Positions 10,681 through 19,608 of a DNA stretch of 64,000 nt are shown one piece after another; position 1 is the first letter of the stretch, and each line of letters starts with the position of its first letter. Location: contig CM033714.1 in the NCBI GenBank assembly GCA_019671005.1, forward strand, positions 82,203,909 through 82,267,908, given 5' to 3'. The notes under the pieces were generated by a model. It made no database searches and had not been told where the DNA came from. It worked only from the letters and a program-made list of their open reading frames with translations. The DNA is from Hibiscus mutabilis. Its lineage: Eukaryota > Streptophyta > Magnoliopsida > Malvales > Malvaceae. The position numbers and the translations under genes are program-made.

Positions 10681-10985
10681 TGTTACTAGTAATTACCATG
10701 TTTAGTTACATTAATCTTAAGCATTACATTTAGGATACATAAATTGCTTGCCATGCCTTTAATTGGAACAAGAATTGCTTAGATTTGATGAATATTCAAT
10801 GATGACTTTACCAATGCACTTAATTGATAGAATTTTTATTCTAGGATAACCATGAAAAACTTAGAATTTTACTATGATGCTAAATTTGATGAAACACTGT
10901 TGTGGTTTGATTGATTTAAGGAGTTCTAGTAAACATAGGTTGATAATTAACTAATTGGGGTATTAGAATAAAAATTGGATGAATG
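10681..10985 (+). other. Non-coding 3' region of the gypsy element
   Basis: AT-rich sequence without an open frame lies between the upstream purine tract and the 26-bp hairpin array. Parts are recognisable in the second element (minus, about 60613-60900), for example the 'gcatgcc' / 'aagcaatt' and 'catgaaaa..cttagaatttt' blocks, so the whole 3' region is homologous between the two. Confidence 0.5.
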
Positions 10986-11169
10986 CTAGAGGTGCCCGAA
11001 ATTGGCTCTAGCATGTGCTAAAAATTGATCACTAGAGGTGCCCGAAACTGGCTCTAGGAGGCGTTAAATTTTTTTTTTTACTAGAGGTGCCCGAAACTGG
11101 CTCTAGTCGATTAAATTAACTTAAGAAAACTAAAAATAAAACACTAGAGGTGCCCGAAATTGGCTCTAG
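10986..11169 (+). repeat. Array of four 26-bp hairpin repeats (CTAGAG..CTCTAG)
   Basis: Four copies begin at 10986, 11032, 11081 and 11144. Each is 26 bp: CTAGAGGTGCC, then CGAAA(C/T)T, then GGCTCTAG. Each can fold on itself (CTAGA with TCTAG, GCC with GGC). Intervals are 46, 49 and 63 bp, and the spacers are unrelated AT-rich sequence. The repeats are almost identical while the spacers differ. The second element has three copies (60478, 60537, 60587). Confidence 0.8.
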
Positions 11170-11417
11170 TTAAAACAAGTTAAAAAGAACCCGATGAAGT
11201 AATTTGAAAACCTACTGTTTGCATAGAATCCGAAAAATCAACTTGCACACAACTCCGCACACACTCACAAGCATTATAGTTTGATTCCGAGTAACTCCTC
11301 AGTTTTCCGAAAAATAAAAAGCCAATCATACTTTGTGCCCCGATTCAGAGAATTGAAATCAAGCTCAAAGCTAAGTTTGTGAAAATTTGAAGTCTTGGCA
11401 GGTAATTATGAGTTTGC

Positions 11418-11455
11418 ATTGCTTGAGGACAAGCAATAGTTCGAGTTTGGGGGTG
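11418..11455 (+). other. Stem-loop ATTGCTTG-AGGA-CAAGCAAT and 3' polypurine tract
   Basis: A perfect 8-bp stem with an AGGA loop (11418-11437) is followed by gttcgagtttgggggtg, which abuts the 3' LTR at 11456. The purine-rich block is the expected plus-strand primer. The same stem-loop, base for base, lies next to the LTR of the second element at 60207-60226. Confidence 0.8.
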
Positions 11456-12972
11456 TGATAAGTGTTCAAAAGTACTATTTTTCTTACCCTTTTTACTCAT
11501 ATTATTGTTAGACTTAGGCTCATATTAGTCGCATAGTTAGCCATTCATGCATTAATCCATGTTTCCTTCAAACGTTGAGCTTGATTACATAACTTGGTGA
11601 TTTTTGTGGAAATAGATGCTGCTTTGGTGTGTTTTGTGTGTGTATGTGTAGGATCACTTGCCAAAGCAATGCCGAGCTAGTTGCCAGGGCAATGCATGAA
11701 GAATATGCCGAGCTAGTTGCCAGGGCAATGCATGAAGGAGGCGAGCGAGCAGTTGCCATGGCATTTGTCGACAAAGACAAAATACAATAGGGATGTCGAA
11801 ATTCATGATTTTACAAGCCCAAGATGACATGGAGCAAGGCCCAAGCCCAAAGGAATTTGATTGCCATGCAGAGATTAAAGAAGAATTAAATTCCAAGAGG
11901 ATAGGAGAAGTTCTAATAGGAATAAAATTATAATAAAGAATTATATTCTTTAAAGATAATTTAATTCCAACTCAAACTCCTCCTCAAAGAAGGACTTTGG
12001 CCTAGCCCTATAAATATCAAGGAGATTTCGACAACTCCAAGGGGAGAGCAAGAGGAATTTCGACAACTCCAAGAGAGGAAGCAAGAGGATTTTTCGGCAA
12101 GCATCTAGGGCAAGGGATTTTCGACAAGCTTCATCTTTTCTTCCTTGTTCGATTGGGTTCATGCTAGGGATTGTTTATCTTGTGTTTCTTTGGAACCTAG
12201 CCATGAACTAAATTTACTTGGCTATGGTTATTGTGTTTTGTGGTTGTGAGAAACTATTGGTTTTTGTTTAGGTAATAAGAGTTTGCACTTTTCTATTTCA
12301 AGGTTTATTCATTCTTGGTTCTTATTATTATTTTATGCAGTGAATTGGGAGAGAATCTCGTGATTTCATCCATTTATCTAATATCGGAGAGTTAGATTCA
12401 AGAAACGAATGAATATGATCTTTATGCAATCCAATGATGGTGAAGATTAATCCGGCTTAGGAATAAGTTAAGGATTTCAACGGCTAAGAGGAGCGCAAGA
12501 TTGGTTGTTGTTCACCCTTGATTCACGCAGGGATGTATTATCAAGGCATGCACAAATAGCTAGAGTTTCGACTTAGGGATAAGAAGAAACCATTGAAGAA
12601 CGCTCTGCCGAACCTTGAAGGTTGCTGCCCAGACGCCCAAGTAGTTGCCCAGGCAACCATCGATTAGTTGCCACGGCAACTGAGTTGCCCGTGCACTCTT
12701 TTACCAAAATGATCCAATCGGCTATCATACCTCAACTCACGATAACCTGGCCTATCTCTCTCTCATTTGATCTCATATTTTCTTTTACTTTATTGCTTTC
12801 TAGATTAGTTATTAGCTAAACTCTTATAATCCTTTACTTGTGTTTTTACTTTTTACAGTGCAAGAGACTAGATTCTTGAAGTGGCACCAATCCCTGTGGA
12901 GACGATATCTTTTATACTATAACTTGCGACGTGTATACTTGCACATTTGCGTAGCACTTATTACGCGCAACA
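11456..12972 (+). repeat. 3' LTR (1517 bp)
   Basis: It is bounded by the polypurine tract on the left and the TCAGT duplication on the right. It differs from the 5' LTR by roughly one base per hundred in the first ~950 bp. From about 12440 it instead matches the nearby inverted solo LTR almost perfectly: 12622-12819 and 13488-13685 encode the same 65 residues on opposite strands. Confidence 0.95.
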
Positions 12973-12977
12973 TCAGT

Positions 12978-13334
12978 AATTCACTATAAAATAAAACCAA
13001 TAAATAAATAAATAATAAACACCATAAAATAGTCTAAAATCCATGTTTGATGTCCATTTTACACTTTAAATACATAAAGCCAAAGTTACATCTTAAAGCC
13101 CATTTCTTTACAATCTGTCAACCCATTGACAGCTATTGCAATCCAAAACCAGCCCAAGAAACACAAAATTTTAGATAACTCAGTTTCCCCGCTCAAATGA
13201 GGCCACGTGGCAGCCCCTGGTTCGCCCAAACAAGCTTCACGCGGATCTTGGTTTTCCTCTCTGCTGACGTCATAACTGTAATGTCATACACGACATCATC
13301 TTTCACTTATCTATAAAAGGAGAGAGAGAAATGT
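12978..13334 (+). promoter_or_regulatory. Promoter-like spacer: G-box, TGACGTCA and TATA box
   Basis: This is old flanking DNA between two LTR insertions. It carries CCACGTGG (13203-13210), TGACGTCA (13265-13272) and CTATAAAAGGAG with the TATA core at 13312-13319. These are the spacing and motif types of a plant bZIP-responsive promoter on the + strand, possibly the promoter of the older retroelement that hosts both insertions. The solo LTR entered 15 bp after the TATA core, near where transcription would start. No gene follows on the far side. Confidence 0.35.
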
Positions 13335-14858
13335 TGTTGCGCGTAATAAGTGCTACGCAAATGTGCAAGTATACACGTCGCAAGTTATAGTATAAAAGAT
13401 ATCGTCTCCACAGGGATTGGTGCCACTTCAAGAATCTAGTCTCTTGTACTGTAAAAAGTAAAAACACAAATAAAGGATTATAAGAGTTTAGCTAATAACT
13501 AATCTAGAAAGCAATAAAGTAAAAGAAAATATGAGATCAAATGAGAGAGAGATAGGCCAGGTTATCGTGAGTTGAGGTATGATAGCCGATTGGATCATTT
13601 TGGTAAAAGAGTGCACGGGCAACTCAGTTGCCGTGGCAACTAATCGATGGTTGCCTGGGCAACTACTTGGGCGTCTGGGCAGCAACCTTCAAGGTTCGGC
13701 AGAGCGTTCTTCAATGGTTTCTTCTTATCCCTAAGTCGAAACTCTAGCTACTTGTGCATGCCTTGATAATACATCCCTGCGTGAATCAAGGGTGAACAAC
13801 AACCAATCTTGCGCTCCTCTTAGCCGTTGAAATCCTTAACTTATTCCTAAGCCGGATTAATCTTCACCATCAATAGATTGAATAAAGATCATATTCATTC
13901 GCTTCTTGAATCTAACTCTCCCGATATTAGATAAATAGATGAAGTTACGAGATCTTCTCCCAATTCACTCGCAAACAAGAATAAGAACCAAGAATGAATA
14001 AACCTTGAATAGAAAAGTGCAAACTCTTATTACCTAAACAAAAACCAATAGTTTCTCACAACCACAAAACACAATAACCATAGCCAAATAGATTTAGTTC
14101 ATGGCTAGGTTCCAAAGAAACACAAGATAAATAATCCCTAGCATGAACCCAATCGAACAAGAAGGAAAAGGATGAAGGAGGAGGCTTGTCGAAATCCTCC
14201 TTGCCCTAGATGCTTGCCGAAAATTCTCTCCTCTTGCCCTTCTTGGACTTGTTGAAATTCCCTTCCTTTTGCTCTCTATGGATTGTCGAAATCTCCTTCA
14301 TGGTTATAGGGCTAGGCCAAAGTCCTTCTTTGAGGATGAAGTTAAGTTGGAATTAAATTATCTTTAAAGAATATAATTCTTTATTATAATTGTATTCTTA
14401 CTAGAACTTCTCATATCTTCTTAGAATTTAATTCTTCTTTAATCTATGCATGTCAATCAAATTCCTTTGGGTTTGGGCTTTGCTCCACGTCATCTTGGGC
14501 TTGTCTAGTAATCAATTTCGACTACCATATCACCTTTGCTCTTGTCGACAATTGCCATGGCAACTGGCTCGGCGTCTCCTTCATGCATTACCCTGGCAAC
14601 TAGCTCGGCGTCTCCTTCATGCATTGCCCTGGCAACTAGCTCTAGCTTTGCTTTGGCAAGTGATCCTGTACATACACACAAAACACACCAAAGCAGCATC
14701 TTTTCCCACAAAAACTACCAAGTTATGTAATCAAGCTCAACGTTGGAAGGAAACATGGATTAATGCATGAATGGCTAATTATGCAACTAATATGAGCCTA
14801 AGTCTAACAATAATATGAGTAAAAAGGATAAGAAAATAGTACTTTTGAACACTTATCA
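13335..14858 (-). mobile_element. Inverted solo LTR of the same gypsy family
   Basis: In minus orientation it starts TGATAAGTGTTC (14858) and ends GCGCAACA (13335), the same ends as the element at 2936-12972. It is flanked by a perfect 5-bp duplication AATGT (13330-13334 and 14859-14863) and has no internal region, so it arose by LTR-LTR recombination after its own insertion. It lies 362 bp from the 3' LTR in opposite orientation, giving arms of about 1.5 kb. It differs noticeably from both LTRs in its U3 part but hardly from the 3' LTR in its last ~530 bp. Confidence 0.93.
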
Positions 14859-14863
14859 AATGT

Positions 14864-16900
14864 CATGCTTAATTAATTACATCCATTATTAAAAATATAA
14901 TTACCATATTAAAATAATAATAAAGAGGAGAGAGATTTTACCATCCTTAGAAGTTGAACTGCCATCGGGAAGAGGAACCGCCGTCAGGGCAGTCAAAATG
15001 TCGTTGGAGGAGCCGAAAAGATGTCGAGGAAGACGATCAGTCACCGTAAAAGTAGCCAAAATCACCATTTTAGCCACTACAAGGTATATTCTCAACTGTT
15101 CTTTTAATTCCTTACAAAAAAACATGAAAAGGTTAAATCGAAGTGAAAATAATAAGGAAAATAGAAAGTAAAAGCAAATCGGGAAAAAAGAGTGGCCGGA
15201 GTATTTGTTTATCATGGCGGTCAGTTTTAGGGCTACGGTGGAGTTGAAGAGGGTTAGGGCCTCAGGTAGATAGGTTTTAAGTAGGAAAGAAGGGCGTTTC
15301 TGATGAAACGAGACTAGATTAGGGCTTAGGGGGCTCCAAATCAGAAAATAAAATTTTAAAGGTTTCTGGCACTGTGGCCAAAAATCATTTTTGGTGGTTG
15401 GCGTGGTGGCCGAGAATAGCCTGTGGTCGTCGGTGTTCACCTACGGTGGCTGGAAAACAACGTTGAGTGACTGGAGTGATGCAGAGCAAGATCACAGGGC
15501 GGGGTAAGTGACGGTTTATGGCCAAAAAGGATAGTGTTCATCCGGTTCTTGAAGAACTCAGATGGACACTCATCCAAAATACTTGTTTTTTATCGAGTTT
15601 GGTGCAAAATTTGGGTTATAGAAATGTTTAAGTTGAGAGAGTTTGAGAGATGAGAGAGGGTAGAGAGGGGGGTTTGGTGTTATGGTCGAGTTGGCTCAGT
15701 TCAGGGCCTTTTATCCCCGAGTCAAAACGGTGTCGTTTTGGCACCAGGTCTGAAGGGTCCGCGCGCTTAGGTTGGGTCGGGTACACAAGATTCGCACCCT
15801 TCTTCTAGAGTTTCATGTTTTGGGCCTTCGTTTTGTGTTTCTCTCAATTTAGTCCCTATATAAAATAAAATCAAGCTTTAAATTTTCAGTTCCTTTTAAT
15901 TTAGCCATTTAATTTAGCCATTTAATTTAATTGTTTAATTATATGAATGTTGCATGGTTTAAATATAGCATATAGTATATTTGCTCGATAATTAAAGAAT
16001 ATATAGATTTAATTAAATTGTTTGAGCCTTAATTCTATGTTCTTTAATAAGAATTAAATAATTAAAATATGAGAGATAATTGTAGAAAATAAATGAGTAT
16101 TAAAAAGAAAACTTTGAAGTTGTAATTTGGTTAGTGTCTCATTGCAATGGGATGTTATCCAATGGGGCTTTTAAGTAGAACATTTGATACTCATTTCAAC
16201 CTAGAAAATGACAATTAACCTAGTTAATTTAATTAAAGCTTTAATTATGACTAGTACTTAAATAATTAAATTCATTAATTAAATTATGAATATTATTTAA
16301 TTTGGGGTTTTAGTATGAATAGTGCTCAAGTAATTAGGTGTTATCTCATAAATGCCTTAAATTTAATAATATACAGTCTTAAATAATTAAATTAATTAGA
16401 GCATTTTTATGTTAGAACTTAAAATTAACAAGACAATAATAGATCATGCACTAAAAGCCTTTTATGTTGAGAATATATTTTTGAATACGAATAGGGGTGT
16501 CCTAACGTATTTGGGCGCTTTTAATCTCGTATTCGTATAAAATATATTTCCTTTTAAAATGATATCTCCATTTAGAATTTAAATCCAGTTAATGATTAAG
16601 GGTTAAATTAAATTCGAATTATTATTCTCAAAATGCCACGTAAAATTAAAATGTACCGATAACCGGCGTTTGTGGCGGTGCTAATCCTTCCCCACACGTA
16701 ACCAACTCCCGAACCCAGTTTTTAAAGAATGAATCTTTGGTTGTTTTTATGGTGTCCGATCTACCAAAGTAACCGGTGTCGACTCCAAAATATTTTTCAA
16801 GATTAAATAAAGAAAAAATCCAATTTAACATGAAAAACTTAAATTTTCAAGATCAAATTAAAAATGAACAAAAACCTTAATTTATAAAGATCAATCGTCA
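14864..16900 (-). mobile_element. Degraded gypsy-like LTR remnant, minus orientation
   Basis: Read on the minus strand, 16640-16830 contains the 'gggttcgggagttggttac', 'ggggaaggattagcaccgc' style sequence that recurs in many dicot gypsy LTR regions. Further on comes AAAACGACACCGTTTT (15724-15739), a motif frequent in dicot LTRs, then a TATA-like GATAAAAGG (15708-15716) and a CT-rich leader. A 179-residue open frame on the minus strand at 14901-15440 has no family features. No ends or target duplication could be defined, so the limits are approximate. Confidence 0.5.
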
Positions 16901-17476
16901 AACTATTTTTACACCCGATTAAAAAATGTTCACGACATTACGAAGTTTCCTTTCAAAAAAGTTTGAATATTTTAGCATAGATTTCCAAAATTCCAAAAAT
17001 TTAGATAAACCCTCTAAATATTTACCCAGATTTGTCACTGCCAATAGCAAATAGATCATGCCTATCGCAAAAACTAGGTGGCTTGTATTAAGAACGACAC
17101 CACCCTAGCCCCTAAGACTAAGAGAAGAAAAAAACAAATTTTTTAAATATTTAATAATATTATAAGTGTATTTTAACCTTTCGCACTTTATATATTTTCT
17201 AAATAAAGCAATTAAAAACTACAAATCAAAATTTTTAACATGAAAATATCGAATTCACATAAATTTCTCTTACCACCACGCTTATAACAAAATTTGTTTA
17301 GTAATTTTTAGAAATAATTTTTACATAAAATGTTTCCATTCGCCTACACCGTGACACCGTGAGTATAAAAAAAAACTGATTATTATAATTATTATCTTTT
17401 TTATTTCTAACCATTCATATTTTATTTAGTCAAAAAAACTATTCATATTTTATCATACTAAAATTTTTATTAATAA
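16901..17476. other. AT-rich intergenic DNA, nothing recognised
   Basis: No open frame, repeat end or regulatory cluster stands out between the gypsy remnant and the target duplication of the following MULE. Confidence 0.5.
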
Positions 17477-17485
17477 TTATTTAAA

Positions 17486-19323
17486 AGGTTAACTGTCGGA
17501 ATGGTCATTTATGTTTTTCTATTACAGTTTTAGTCACTGATTTTTAAATTCAACCGATAAGATCACTTACGTTTTCGATCTGTAAACTTCTGGTCACTCG
17601 AATGCTAATTTCTGTTAAGTGTCGTTAAATGGGTTGTGTGGCTGTTAAGGGAAATTTATATAATTATACATTTTGTCCTTATTAGTTACTTATTATATTA
17701 ATTTGATCTTAATTTTAATTTAATTAATAAATTAATCACTCAATTAGATGTCGACATATGTCATCACCTTATAAGAGGAATTTAATTATTTATTTTTATT
17801 TAATAATTTTATTTTCTTCCTTCAATCAGGTGATGACATATGTCACCTAATTTTTTAAAAAAAGATAAGTGCGCTTTTATTAAGGATAGACTGACTTAAA
17901 TATGCGTATCGTTAAAAAATCTTCCTAACTTAGATAGAGAAAAAAGAGTGTGATAAGTAAAACATCACAACATCAAATGCATAATTTGTAACAACATTGA
18001 ACCACAGAGCTGCCCTTCCTTATCAAAAACAGAACTTGACCATTATGAAGTTCTAGTTGCCTTATTCTTGGTCATTGGATCTTTGGAAACAAAACTAGCA
18101 CCACGAGAGAATAAGTCTTCACCCTTGCTTAATCTCCACTAAGTCGATAGCTCAAGATATGCCCCTCTTTGCTAAGTTGTCAGGATCTTTGACATGTGAC
18201 ACTTGATTGGTTGAGAAAAATAAAATAAATAACTATTTTACTTTGACTAGGAGTTAAATTTTAAGTTTTTTTTAGGTGTAAGTGGCATGAGTTTATTACT
18301 AAATTAAGTGGTCATTTATAATATAAAGTACAAAACACAATGTGCTTTAGTTTGTTGTTAATGCAAGGAAAAGAAAATAAATATGGATTAAGGGACTCGA
18401 ACATGACATACTTGAGACGCATAAAAAACATTTAAACCACTGTAGAAATGTAATATTTAAAAATAATTAATTCATGATTTAAAATAAAAATTTTGAAATT
18501 ATATTAAAAATTTATTTAACGAATTCAAACTTACGAATATAACTTTAATCATAAGATAAGTTTGGTTTCGTTAAATGAATTTTTAATATAATTTTTATTT
18601 TTATTTAGTTAAATTAAATTTTATTAAAATAAAAATTATAATATTTAAATTAGAGTTAATACCATGAAATAGGAAATAAATAAGATTAACAACAAAATTA
18701 AAGTTCACTCAAATATAATTTTTATTTTTAATATAATTTTATACATATAAATATATAACATGTTGTCAACTTTAATTTAATTATTATATTTCTATAGTAG
18801 TTTAAATGTTTTTTGTGTGTCTAAAGTATGTCATGTTTGTGTCCTTTTATTTCATTTTCCTTGCATTAACAAAAAAAAAAACTAAAACATATATTGTATT
18901 TTGTAGTAATTTATATCACAAATGACCATTTGGTTTAGTAGTAAACTCATGCCACTTACACTTGGGGAACTTGGGTTTGATTCCCAACTAAGGCAAAACA
19001 ACTTTTTTTTTATTTTTTATCCAATCAGGTGACACGTGTCACCACTTGGTTAGATGTGTCAACACCTAATTGAGTGATTAATTTATTAAATTAAATTAAA
19101 TTAAAATTATGATTAAATTGATATAATAAGTAACTAACAAGACCAACTATGTAATTATATAATTTTTCCTTTAACATCCACGTCACCCATTTAACGACAC
19201 TTAACTTCAAGTGACCAAACGTTTACAGATCAAAAACGTAAGTGGCCTTATTAATTAAATTAAAAAAGGGTGATCAAAACTGTACTAAAAGAAAATGTAG
19301 GTAATTATTCTTGTAGTTAACTC
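17486..19323. mobile_element. Foldback Mutator-like element (non-autonomous, Pack-MULE type)
   Basis: The perfect 9-bp duplication TTATTTAAA (17477-17485 and 19324-19332) flanks inverted arms. The left end reads AGGTTAACTGTCGGAAT and the right end, reversed, GAGTTAACTACAAGAAT. Homology between the arms continues for most of the element ('tagttacttattatat', 'gtgtaagtggcatgagttta', 'gttaatgcaaggaaaa'), and the centre near 18545 is itself a palindrome ('aaattatattaaaaatt..'). The arms are therefore about 800-900 bp. The left arm is interrupted at about 17870-18190 by unique sequence that looks like a gene fragment. No transposase is present. 9-bp duplications with long inverted ends are the Mutator hallmark. 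Confidence 0.85.
18043..18138 (-). pseudogene. Captured terminal exon of an unidentified plant gene
   Basis: On the minus strand an acceptor-like 'cgacttag' precedes a 31-codon frame beginning WRLSKGEDLFSRGASF, with VSKDPMTKNKATR near its end and a TAA at 18043-18045. About 170 bp of 3'-UTR-like sequence follows, ending near a 'taataaaagcgc' block at 17872-17885. It occurs only in the left arm of the MULE and breaks its symmetry. I do not recognise the family. The exon call rests on codon-like composition and the acceptor, so it could be coincidence. Confidence 0.4.
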
Positions 19324-19332
19324 TTATTTAAA

Positions 19333-19608
19333 TAATTATATAAATGTATTTTTGAGGGAAAATAAAAATATTTTTTCTATATATTTCTCTTTAAAAGAGC
19401 ATGACAGGAGTCACTGTCTATTTTTTCTTTTAATTTTTTTATAAGATACCCCCAATCCTTTGGATAGAGGAATAGATATTCAACAACAACGTAAATGTGA
19501 AGGGACCGACAACAGTCACAGTAGGCATCGAAAATTGCCAGATTCGTTAAAAAATGAATATAAAGCATTAGAAACATAAAAAAATAACTAAAATTTTCAA
19601 CAACAAAA
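19333..19608 (+). promoter_or_regulatory. Short upstream region of the PNGase A gene, TATA at 19378-19384
   Basis: Only 276 bp separate the MULE's right target duplication from the ATG. A TATATAT core at 19378-19384 within 'ttttttctatatatttctc' is the best TATA candidate and would give a 5' UTR of roughly 200 bases. A low-complexity CAACAACA/AAAA leader precedes the start codon. Confidence 0.4.

Larger units (their letters stand above)
2936..12972 (+). mobile_element. Complete, decayed Ty3/gypsy LTR retrotransposon (Athila-like)
   Basis: The element is bounded by long LTRs with TG..CA ends (TGATAAGTG..GCGCAACA) and a perfect 5-bp target duplication, TCAGT at 2931-2935 and 12973-12977. Inside, in order, are a primer site resembling the 3' end of tRNA-Asp, gag with a CCHC knuckle, protease, reverse transcriptase, RNase H and integrase, then a non-coding tail with a polypurine tract next to the 3' LTR. 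Domain order RT-RH-IN defines Ty3/gypsy. The tRNA-Asp primer site, long LTRs and about 10-kb length suggest the Athila lineage (inference). Many frameshifts and stops break gag and pol, so it is not autonomous now. It inserted into the DNA of 1-2935 / 12978 onward. Confidence 0.93.

Noticed and set aside
10986..11169. CRISPR-like array of 26-bp repeats with 20-37-bp spacers
   Set aside because: The setting is a plant LTR element, spacers are AT-rich and irregular, there are no cas genes, and the same repeats sit in a related retroelement. Reported instead as a retroelement hairpin array.
12622..12819. 65-residue frame identical in two places (also 13488-13685, -)
   Set aside because: It is the same LTR segment in opposite orientation; not a gene. 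The identity is reported as evidence for gene conversion.
14901..15440. 179-residue open frame on the minus strand
   Set aside because: No domain, no homolog recognised, lies in an LTR-like CT-rich leader with AAAACGACACCGTTTT and TATA-like motifs; treated as non-coding gypsy remnant.
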